Source: Rhodothermales bacterium (GTDB taxonomy: Bacteria; Bacteroidota; Rhodothermia; Rhodothermales; Bin80). Taken from it: 64,000 nt of DNA. Positions within the stretch are counted from its first letter, which is position 1; the number at the start of each line of letters is the position of its first letter. The notes under the pieces were generated by a model. That model made no database searches and had not been told where the DNA came from. It saw only the letters and a list, made by a program, of their open reading frames with translations. The stretch lies in assembly GCA_028278205.1 (NCBI GenBank), contig JANQES010000043.1, positions 62,001-126,000 of the forward strand, in the 5' to 3' direction. A program made the position numbers and the translations under genes. Shown piece by piece: positions 6,658 through 13,391 of the stretch.

Positions 6658-8579
6658 TTAAGAATGATCAAGAATTGAAGACAACGCAAGAGCGTATTGC
6701 TCACTTCCAGGAGATTCTCTTGCAGCTACGGGTGAAGGCAACACCCGAAGAATTCCCACTTGTCTCAAGTGGGTACCGTCATGAATTAATAAAAATGCAA
6801 GAGGAAGTACTGGATTATTTGACCCGGCACACGAGTGAAACGGGAACGTCCCCCTTGCGAATCAGCGAGTCGCGGGTCAGGTACACCCCGGACCATAAAC
6901 CCATAGACTTCACCACCGCACCCAACGACCGGCCCGACAAGATCGGCGTCATCACGCACGGCTCGCTGAATCAGGGCGTCGAGATGAAGCTCGATGCGGC
7001 GGAGCCTATCGAGGATGTCGTCGCCGGGACGTTTGTGGTGATTCAGGGGGCGCAATACGATTTTTTTTCGCTGATCACGGACGTGTCTATCGACGCGGCC
7101 AATGAAAACATCCTGCTGAATCCGCCTTCGCAGGACGACGAACTGCTGCGCCGGGTGATGCAGGGCATGGGCACCTACGCCACAGTCGCGCTCAAGCCAA
7201 TGTTGATGATGGACAACCGGCGGCATCAGGAGCTTGCCGAAGAAGAGCCGCGCGCCGTCAAGACCGTCCCGACGCATTTCTCGCTCGTGGCCCGCGCCAC
7301 CGAAGACGACGTAGCCCGCATCTTCGGCCACGAAACGCACGACGACGGCAAGACCTTTTTCCACGTCGGCCAGCCCCTCGGCATGGACGCCATCCCCGTC
7401 TGCATCAACCTCGACCGCCTCGTCGAGCGGTCGAACGCCGTTTTCGGCAAGACGGGCACCGGCAAGACGTTTCTGACACGGCTGCTGCTTTCGGGCACCA
7501 TCAAAACCGGCAAGGCCGTCAACCTGATCTTCGACATGCACTCGGAGTACGGCCTGCGGGCGCGGCAGGAAGGCGGCACGGCTTTCGTCAAAGGGCTGCG
7601 CGACCTGTTTCCGAGCCGCGTCAGCATCTTCTCGCTCGACCCTAGATCGACGCGGATGCGCGGCGGCAGCGCCGACGAAGAGGTTTTTCTCTATGCTGAT
7701 CAGATCGAACCCGAAGACATCCTCCCGCTTCAGGACACCCTCAACCTCAACCCGACCGCCGCCGAAAGCAGCTTCCTCCTCAAAAACAAATTTGGCCGCG
7801 ACTGGCTGCGCCGCCTGCTGCAAGCCGAAGGCGCCGAGATCGCCGAAGTAGCCGAGACCATCGGCGCGCACCCGTCGTCTATCGAGGCGTTGCGGCGCAA
7901 GCTGCTTCAGTTTACGCGGTACGATTTCTTCAGCACCGCCTCGTCGAAAGGCAAAAGAGACGTCCTCGACGCGCTGCTTGAATGCATCGACCTCGGCAAA
8001 TCGGTGGTTTTTGAGTTTGGACGGTATGATGCGCTGAAGGTCTATCTGCTCGTGGCGAACGTCATCACGCGGCGGATCCGCGATGCGTATGAGAAGAAGA
8101 CGAGCCTGTACCTCCAATCCCAAAAAGCCGCCGACAAGCCGCCTCAGTTGATGATCACCATCGAAGAGGCGCACAAATTCCTGGCGCCCGGCATCGCCCA
8201 CGAGACGCCTTTCGGCAAGATCGCCCGCGAGATGCGCAAGTATTTCGTCTCGCTGCTCGTGGTCGATCAGCGGCCCAGCGCCATCGATGAAGAGGTGCTC
8301 AGCCAGATCGGCACCAAGATCGTCGCCCAGCTTAACGACGACAAAGACATCGGCGCGGCGCTCGTAGGCACCAGCGATGCCTCGGCCCTGCGCAAAGTGC
8401 TCGCCTCGCTCGACGCCAAGCAGCAGGCGCTCCTGCTGGGCCACGCCGTGCCCATGCCCATCGTCATCCGCACCCGCACCTACGACGAGGAGTTCTACCG
8501 CGCCATGCAAGGCCGCGACCGCCCTGCCCCGGCCACGCTCGAAGAGGCGAAGCAGCAAATGGATGATTTATTTGGCTGA
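6654..8579 (+). CDS. HerA-like ATPase with fused antitoxin-like N-terminal domain
   Basis: The ATG at 6654 has a good ribosome site (GGAGG at 6642-6646, 7-base spacing). Residues 1-62 (starting MIKNDQELKTTQERI, ending YLTRHTSE) resemble small stand-alone partner proteins found beside nucleotidyltransferase or toxin genes. After a linker (about 63-90) comes a HerA/DUF87-type ATPase with a beta-barrel region, Walker A GKTGTGKT near residue 266, IFDMHSEYG, and Walker B LMITIEEAHKF near 500, followed by DQRPSAIDEEVLSQIGTK. HerA proteins are hexameric DNA-translocating motors in repair (with NurA) and in phage defence. No nuclease is adjacent. GC content jumps near 6850, at the fusion joint. An in-frame TTG at 6855 could start a separate ATPase. 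Confidence 0.82.
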   Translation: MIKNDQELKTTQERIAHFQEILLQLRVKATPEEFPLVSSGYRHELIKMQEEVLDYLTRHTSETGTSPLRISESRVRYTPDHKPIDFTTAPNDRPDKIGVITHGSLNQGVEMKLDAAEPIEDVVAGTFVVIQGAQYDFFSLITDVSIDAANENILLNPPSQDDELLRRVMQGMGTYATVALKPMLMMDNRRHQELAEEEPRAVKTVPTHFSLVARATEDDVARIFGHETHDDGKTFFHVGQPLGMDAIPVCINLDRLVERSNAVFGKTGTGKTFLTRLLLSGTIKTGKAVNLIFDMHSEYGLRARQEGGTAFVKGLRDLFPSRVSIFSLDPRSTRMRGGSADEEVFLYADQIEPEDILPLQDTLNLNPTAAESSFLLKNKFGRDWLRRLLQAEGAEIAEVAETIGAHPSSIEALRRKLLQFTRYDFFSTASSKGKRDVLDALLECIDLGKSVVFEFGRYDALKVYLLVANVITRRIRDAYEKKTSLYLQSQKAADKPPQLMITIEEAHKFLAPGIAHETPFGKIAREMRKYFVSLLVVDQRPSAIDEEVLSQIGTKIVAQLNDDKDIGAALVGTSDASALRKVLASLDAKQQALLLGHAVPMPIVIRTRTYDEEFYRAMQGRDRPAPATLEEAKQQMDDLFG

Positions 8580-8733
8580 TGCGACATTTTCTCTGCTACC
8601 GCGTGACACTTTCGGCGCATTTTCGCCGGAGTCCCGGCATAACTCACACCGCTCTTTTGCGCATTATACCATAGATTCGAAAGTCGAATCTGATCACGCT
8701 TCTCAGCACATAAACCGCAAGGAGGAATACACC

Positions 8734-9132
8734 ATGTTGAATCACAAAAGCATCAGCCTCATCCTCGTCGCCCTGTGCCTGGTCACGATGGCTTTTACGC
8801 CCGCGCAGCATAACTGGGTGAAACTCGGCGAGCGCACGGTCAACCACACCGTAGACCGCGACGAGATCAAGGTGACGATTAAAGAAGGCGTCTTTAAAAA
8901 GATCAAGCTCCGGGTCAAACACCGCAAAGTGACGTTCCGCGATGTGAAGGTTTATTACGCCAACGGCGACGTGCAAGACATCAAGCTGCGGCGCGAGATC
9001 CCTGCCGGCGGCGAGACGCGGGTGATTGACCTGAAAGGCAACAACCGCGTCATCACGAAGGTGGTCTTCTGGTACAACACCAAAAAGATCCGAGGCCGGC
9101 GCGCCGAGGTAGCGCTCTGGGGATGGCGTTAA
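8734..9132 (+). CDS. Secreted DUF2541-like protein
   Basis: 132 residues with a signal peptide (NHKSISLILVALCLVTMAF) and start ATG 8734, preceded by AAGGAGG at 8719-8725. The mature part is WVKLGERTVNHTVDRDEI, then VYYANGDVQDI, ETRVIDLKGNNRVITK and VVFWYNT, a beta-rich pattern recognised in DUF2541 secreted proteins of Bacteroidota and proteobacteria. It is very basic (many Lys and Arg), so it may bind a polyanion. It probably acts in the periplasm; function is unknown. The 154 bases between the ATPase gene and this start show nothing else clear. Confidence 0.7.
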   Translation: MLNHKSISLILVALCLVTMAFTPAQHNWVKLGERTVNHTVDRDEIKVTIKEGVFKKIKLRVKHRKVTFRDVKVYYANGDVQDIKLRREIPAGGETRVIDLKGNNRVITKVVFWYNTKKIRGRRAEVALWGWR

Positions 9133-9136
9133 CAGG

Positions 9137-9199
9137 GCCCGTTGTCGGTTGTTGATCTTTTGAAAACAATAAACAACGGGCTACTGACCAGGGACAATG
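9137..9199. repeat. Inverted heptamer element, family H, copy 1
   Basis: The arm 9137-9162 (GTTGTCG, GTTGTTG words) is partly inverted at 9163-9199, which includes AACAATAAACAACGG and ACTGACCAGGGACAATG. A near-identical right arm recurs at 9763-9799 after the next gene. Confidence 0.65.
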
Positions 9200-9277
9200 T
9201 GGTAGGTATCTCCCCGTCCGGTGGTGTAGCATGCATATCAGCGAACACACAGCGATACGCGCGTTCGGAGGTGTGCC

Positions 9278-9772
9278 GTGCGATCCACCCTGATGCTCAG
9301 CCTGCTCTTCCTCGCCGGGCTTCTGCTGTCCGGCTGCGAACTGTTCCACGAAGAGAGTGACGGCCTCGTACAGGTCAGGACGGATAAAGATGCCTATGTG
9401 TTCGACTCGACGATGGTCGTCCACCTGAAGATGATGAACGGGCGGGCAACGCGGCTCTATTATACTTGCAATATCAGCATCATCATGGAAGAATGGAGCG
9501 GCGATCAGAAGACCGGCGAATGGTATGTCGTCCTCCCGCTGGAATGCGGCGCCACAGGAATCGTCGCTCCCAAATCTATCGTTACGGAAGAGATACCGCT
9601 TGAACAGGAGCTTTCCTGGATCATGCGAAGGTCTGACACCATACGGCTCGACCGTAGCGTTCGCTACCGCTTCAGGCCCGTGGTCTATCTCGACAATAAA
9701 ACCAGCGCCCGCCGCCCCCTCGACTATGAGGAGTTGCGTTCAAATGCAGTGACGATTATCAGAAAACAATAA
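9278..9772 (+). CDS. Hypothetical lipoprotein, 164 aa
   Basis: Starts at GTG 9278 with GGAGG at 9267-9271 (6-base spacing). The signal peptide ends in the lipobox LLLSGC, so the protein is anchored by Cys20. The mature domain has a beta-sandwich look: VRTDKDAYVFDSTMVVHLKMMN is typical of an Ig-like or intracellular-proteinase-inhibitor-like strand pattern. I do not recognise a family. The TAA stop (9770-9772) is inside the family H repeat arm. The next gene encodes another unrelated lipoprotein. Confidence 0.7.
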   Translation: MRSTLMLSLLFLAGLLLSGCELFHEESDGLVQVRTDKDAYVFDSTMVVHLKMMNGRATRLYYTCNISIIMEEWSGDQKTGEWYVVLPLECGATGIVAPKSIVTEEIPLEQELSWIMRRSDTIRLDRSVRYRFRPVVYLDNKTSARRPLDYEELRSNAVTIIRKQ

Positions 9773-9799
9773 ACAACGGATCACTGACTATGGACAATG
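9763..9799. repeat. Family H repeat arm, copy 2
   Basis: AAAACAATAAACAACGG followed by a CACTGACTATGGACAATG-like stretch, nearly identical to 9163-9199. It contains the stop codon of the preceding lipoprotein gene. No left arm is seen here. Confidence 0.65.
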
Positions 9800-9867
9800 G
9801 AAGGCATCTTTAGACGCGTCGGTGTAGTATAAATACCAACGAATGATAAGTCATCCAACGACGCGCG

Positions 9868-10497
9868 ATGCGTTCTGGCGTGCTCCATATCTCCTGCTTT
9901 GGGATCTTGCTGATGGCCCTCGTTCTGGCGACGGGCTGTGACACCTTCGGACGCAACGAGATCATCGACGAAAGCGACGAGGGCATTCCCGTCCCCTTTC
10001 AACGCATTTCCATGGCCGGCATGGACCGGGTCTCTTACGGCGGCGACTTCCAGGCCGTCGTGCGCACGCAGGAAGAATACGACCAGATCATCTACGAACG
10101 CTTCCAGAAACCGCTGGACGACTATTGGAACGAACATTACGAGAGCACGCGGCAATGGGTCGTAGAGCAAAATCCCGGCCTCTCGGAAGCGGAAATTGAA
10201 GAGCGGGTGCGCGACGCTTTTTATAACGCGCTCCCCTTTTACGGCACCGAGAACGTCAAACACCCCGACATCGACTTCTCCCGGCATACGTTGCTCGGCC
10301 AGGCGGCGCATACCGCTGGGTGCAGCGCTGATTGGGAGGCCGGCGTGACGAAGAAAGACGACACCTACACGTTCCGCATCCTGGTAACATCGATCGGTTC
10401 TTGCGAAATGGCGATAAGCAGAAACTTCTGGGGCCTCATACCCCGCATCGATGACACCAGTACCGTCGTGTTCGAAGTGGTCGAACGAAAGCAGTAG
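9868..10497 (+). CDS. Hypothetical lipoprotein, 209 aa
   Basis: Start ATG 9868; the signal peptide ends in lipobox LATGC, anchoring at Cys24. The mature protein contains QEEYDQIIYERFQKPLDDYW and two later cysteines, C-x(about 25)-C, possibly forming a disulfide. The C-terminus DDTSTVVFEVVERK is a beta-strand ending. No known domain is recognised. Orientation and spacing match the preceding lipoprotein, but each is followed by its own spacer, so co-transcription is uncertain. Confidence 0.68.
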   Translation: MRSGVLHISCFGILLMALVLATGCDTFGRNEIIDESDEGIPVPFQRISMAGMDRVSYGGDFQAVVRTQEEYDQIIYERFQKPLDDYWNEHYESTRQWVVEQNPGLSEAEIEERVRDAFYNALPFYGTENVKHPDIDFSRHTLLGQAAHTAGCSADWEAGVTKKDDTYTFRILVTSIGSCEMAISRNFWGLIPRIDDTSTVVFEVVERKQ

Positions 10498-10532
10498 ATC
10501 TCACGGAACGCGGATGCGCCCCGCTGCTTGCC

Positions 10533-11102
10533 TCACGTCTTTCGCTTCCGTTTCGCGATCCCCAGATCTGCCGGGATCAGCGAATACATGACGGCGTCGT
10601 CGATGCGCTCGCCGTTGACGAGGCGGTTGCGTTGGATGCCTTCGCGGGTGGCACCTACTTTTTCAGCGACGCGCTGGCTCGGCGCATTTTCGACCGAGGC
10701 GACGATCTCGATGCGCGTCAGGCCCAGTTCTTCGAAACCGAAATGCGCCACCAGCTGCGCAGCCGCCGAGGCGATGCCGCGCCCGGCACACGACGTGCGC
10801 ACCCAGTAACCGAGGTTGGCGAGTTGATGCAGGTGGTTGAGATGGTTGAGCCCGCAGCCGCCGAGGTAGGCCGTCGAGCGCGCATCGAAGATGCCGAAGT
10901 CGTAGCTCTCGCCGTTGGCCCAGGCCTGGCTGCACGCAGCCACCCAGGCCTCACTCTCATCCCGGCTATATCCCGAATGGCACCAGGAAAGCCACTGCTT
11001 CACCTCGTCCACCGACTCGCGCACCGCCTCGTACAACGCATCGACGTCACTACGACGGTAGGGCCGGATCAACACCCGTCCGTCTGACCAGTGCTTTTGC
11101 AT
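10533..11102 (-). CDS. GNAT N-acetyltransferase, RimJ/RimL type
   Basis: About 189 residues. The acetyl-CoA fold is visible: RVLIRPYRRSDVDALYEAV at the start, the GYWVRTSCAGRGIASAAAQ loop near residue 102 (the R/Q-x-x-G-x-A pyrophosphate-binding motif), ELGLTRIEIVASVENAPSQR, and VAEKVGATREGIQR near residue 150. These match ribosomal-protein or amino-acid N-acetyltransferases of the RimL family; the substrate cannot be read from the sequence. The ATG at 11102 overlaps the TGA of the upstream ferredoxin gene (TGATG), so they are translationally coupled. A GTG just upstream is an alternative start. Confidence 0.85.
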   Translation of the reverse strand: MQKHWSDGRVLIRPYRRSDVDALYEAVRESVDEVKQWLSWCHSGYSRDESEAWVAACSQAWANGESYDFGIFDARSTAYLGGCGLNHLNHLHQLANLGYWVRTSCAGRGIASAAAQLVAHFGFEELGLTRIEIVASVENAPSQRVAEKVGATREGIQRNRLVNGERIDDAVMYSLIPADLGIAKRKRKT

Positions 11103-11464
11103 CACGCGTTCCGCTCAATCCACTCCGGCTCCGGCGTCACCGTGGGTTCGGGCGGGGGGCCGGGATCGCTCCACCCCATAGCGGTGACGGTCATCAGCGG
11201 CTCGACGGTCATATCGGCTTCGACGACGATCTGGCAGGAAAGGCGCACCTCGCCGAGCAGGCCGCGGTCTTCGAGCTTGTCGTGCTCGGCGCGTGTCATC
11301 GTAGCCGGCTCGCCGTCGATGAAACGGACGCGGCAGGTGGTGCAACGGGCGTGTCCGCCGCAGCGATGCCCGATGTCTACGCCGCAGCCTTCGATGGCGA
11401 GCACGAGCCGCTGCCCTTCAGCAACCTCACACGCGCCGACTCCTTCGATGTTGATGGTTGGCAT
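11102..11464 (-). CDS. 2Fe-2S ferredoxin
   Basis: A 120-residue plant/adrenodoxin-type ferredoxin. The cluster ligands are CGGHARCTTC (C-x5-C-x2-C, residues about 35-44) with the fourth cysteine in VRLSCQ near residue 77. The C-terminus is extended by about 30 residues rich in Pro and Glu (DPGPPPEPTVTPEPE). It is an electron carrier in the cytosol; its partner enzyme is not in the window. It is coupled to the downstream acetyltransferase by a one-base overlap, an unusual pairing. The spacer upstream holds a family C repeat. Confidence 0.88.
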   Translation of the reverse strand: MPTINIEGVGACEVAEGQRLVLAIEGCGVDIGHRCGGHARCTTCRVRFIDGEPATMTRAEHDKLEDRGLLGEVRLSCQIVVEADMTVEPLMTVTAMGWSDPGPPPEPTVTPEPEWIERNA

Positions 11465-11470
11465 TCTTTC

Positions 11471-11568
11471 GGTGTTTGGGTGTTATAGTGTTCGAGTGTT
11501 ATAGTGTTTTAGTGTTATAGTATTTTCTCAACTAAAACACTATAACACCTTAACACTAAAACACTTAC
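11471..11568. repeat. Octamer inverted repeat, family C, copy 1
   Basis: Left arm 11471-11526 is a series of 8-base words TGTTATAG/TGTTTTAG; the right arm 11530-11568 is the inverse (CTAAAACA, CTATAACA). The loop is 3-5 bases, so it makes a long AT-rich hairpin. It separates ferredoxin from the MFS gene, whose stop (11565-11567) touches the right arm. Confidence 0.85.
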
Positions 11569-12968
11569 TCTTCCTGCCGGGCGGCGGCCATCTCGTGCGC
11601 CGTCTCCAGTTCCGAGCCGCGTTTTTTCAATCCGAAAGACAACAGCAGCAGCACGAGCGTGACGCCTGCGATAGCCAGAAAGGCACCGGCGTAGCCCGCC
11701 ACGGCGCCTGCTTCCGAAGCCACCACAGCGCCGATCATCGGCGCACCGATGGTCTGCCCGATGCTGATGAAAAGGGTGATGATGCCTTGCGCTACGGTCC
11801 GCTCTTCCACCCGCGATTCACTCAGCAGGATGTAGGCCAGCGCCGAACCCAGCAACGCCGCCAACCCCAGACCTACGAGAACGGTTCCGAGGTAGAAATA
11901 GATCTTTTGCACCGGCGCTAATCCCAGCGTCCCCATGCCCGCTGTCAGGCAGGCAGCGCCTATCAGCACGATGGTGCGCGAGCCGACGCGGTCGAGCAGG
12001 CGCCCGGCCAGCGGCGCACCGAGCGCCACGGCAAAAGTCAGCGGCAGCAGCATGTAGGCCCCCGTCGAGCGCGACACGTCGAAGGCGACCCCGGCGAGCT
12101 TCGGGAAAAAGATGAACGCGGCTTCGGCCAGGCCGGCGCCGGCGGCCAGCAAGCCGGCCAGCACCACCTGCCGGCTCTTCATCAGGCTCAGACGTAACAA
12201 CGGATCCGGCGCCCGGCGTTCTACATACAGAAACACCGGAAAAAGCACCACCGCCAGCAACAAATACGGCCACACCGCCACCGAGGTCAGGCTGGCGAAA
12301 AACGCCTCGGTGTCGATCCAGTTGATGCCGTAGGCCAGGGCTGCCAGCAACAGACCCAGCGTGGCGATACCGCCCCAGTCGAGTTGCCGGCCCTGCTTCG
12401 ATTCCATCACAGGCAGCTTGCGATAACCGATCAGCCCGACGACGACGGCCACGGGCAGGTTGATCACAAAAAGCCAGGTCCACCCCACTTTTAGCAACAG
12501 CCCGGCGATGATGGGTCCGATGATGAAGGCCACCCCGTAGACGGCGCCGAGCACACCGAGCGCCCGCCCGCGCCGCTCCGGCTCGAAGACGTCTCCGATG
12601 ACGGCGCTGGCCACGGGGAAGATGCCGGAGGCGGCCACGCCCTGCACCGCGCGCCCGACGAGCAACACCGAAAACGAAGGAGAAAACGCCACGATGATCG
12701 AACCGACGCCGAAGAGCAGGATGTCGATGGTGTAGACGAGGCGCCGCCCGAAGACGTCGGCGAGCTTGGACATCAACGGCAAGCCGACGAGGTTGAACAG
12801 GACGAACATGCTGAAAACCCACGCGATGGCGCGTTCGCTTGCGCCAAAGGTTTCCTGAATAGCTGGAAGGGCCGGACCCACGATGGCGATGTCGAGCGCC
12901 ACCATGAGAACCCCTAAAAATAGCACCAGCAACAATCGGCGCGGCGAGCGAGTGGGTGCGTTCGTCAA
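11565..12968 (-). CDS. MFS drug exporter, DHA2-like
   Basis: 467 residues with 12-14 hydrophobic segments. The N-terminus LGVLMVALDIAIVGPALPAI and the motif A-like loop PLMSKLADVFGRRLVY are typical of EmrB/QacA-type H+ antiporters that expel drugs or metabolites through the inner membrane. VLGAVYGVAFIIGPIIAG corresponds to the antiporter motif C in TM5. The reading starts at a TTG (12968), since no ATG precedes LMVALD without truncating the first helix. Its C-terminus is short and acidic. The substrate is unknown. The stop codon abuts a family C repeat, and the 5' side abuts a family A element. Confidence 0.87.
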   Translation of the reverse strand: MTNAPTRSPRRLLLVLFLGVLMVALDIAIVGPALPAIQETFGASERAIAWVFSMFVLFNLVGLPLMSKLADVFGRRLVYTIDILLFGVGSIIVAFSPSFSVLLVGRAVQGVAASGIFPVASAVIGDVFEPERRGRALGVLGAVYGVAFIIGPIIAGLLLKVGWTWLFVINLPVAVVVGLIGYRKLPVMESKQGRQLDWGGIATLGLLLAALAYGINWIDTEAFFASLTSVAVWPYLLLAVVLFPVFLYVERRAPDPLLRLSLMKSRQVVLAGLLAAGAGLAEAAFIFFPKLAGVAFDVSRSTGAYMLLPLTFAVALGAPLAGRLLDRVGSRTIVLIGAACLTAGMGTLGLAPVQKIYFYLGTVLVGLGLAALLGSALAYILLSESRVEERTVAQGIITLFISIGQTIGAPMIGAVVASEAGAVAGYAGAFLAIAGVTLVLLLLSFGLKKRGSELETAHEMAAARQEE

Positions 12969-12991
12969 AGCTTTACTACTGAAAAGTGTTC

Positions 12992-13150
12992 GGATTTTAG
13001 ATTTTGGATTTTGGATTTTGGATTGGTCGCTTCACGATCCGTCTTCAACGACCATAAAAGCGATGCCTTTTTCAACCGGCGCGGCTTTTTCGTCTGTTGA
13101 AGAGCGTGAAGGATAACAATCCAAAATCCAAAATCTAAAATCCAAAATCC
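12992..13150. repeat. Family A composite element, copy 2
   Basis: Left arm 12992-13026 (TTTTGGA words with one TTTTAGA variant) is inverted at 13117-13150. The core around 13055-13092 has AAAAGC...GCCTTTTTCAACCGGC...GGCTTTTTCG, a terminator-like hairpin related to copies 3 and 4. The 13150-13288 spacer shows nothing further. Confidence 0.88.
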
Positions 13151-13288
13151 CCAAAACCGGGGGCGTCGTAGTTTACGGGTCGGCTGCCGGTAGAGCAATG
13201 CCGAAGAGTGGTTCTATCCGTAATCCACGAATCTTTCCTAATTGTTAGACGTGAGAGCTTTGATGCTTTAAGTACCGTCACAGAGAGA

Positions 13289-13364
13289 GGTTCAAGGTTC
13301 AAAGTTCAAGGTTCAAAGTTTCTTGTAAACCAACCTTGAACTTTGAACCTTGAACTTTGAACCT
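13289..13364. repeat. Inverted heptamer element, family B, copy 1
   Basis: Words GTTCAAG/GTTCAAA repeat in 13289-13321 and are inverted in 13332-13364 (TTGAACC, TTGAACT). The loop is about 10 bases. The element ends 28 bases before the GH3 start codon. Confidence 0.87.
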
Positions 13365-13391
13365 GAAACGCTGTGCACTGGACCTGTGCCC

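Noticed and set aside
12883..13198. Short frames reading ILDFGFWILDW and PKSKIQNLKSK on both strands
   Set aside because: These heptapeptides arise from 7-base words read in three frames; there is no ribosome site or other coding sign.
13350..13391. Upstream extension of the GH3 fusion protein starting in the repeat
   Set aside because: The 14 extra residues are family B words; the lipobox signal peptide starts at 13392-13398.
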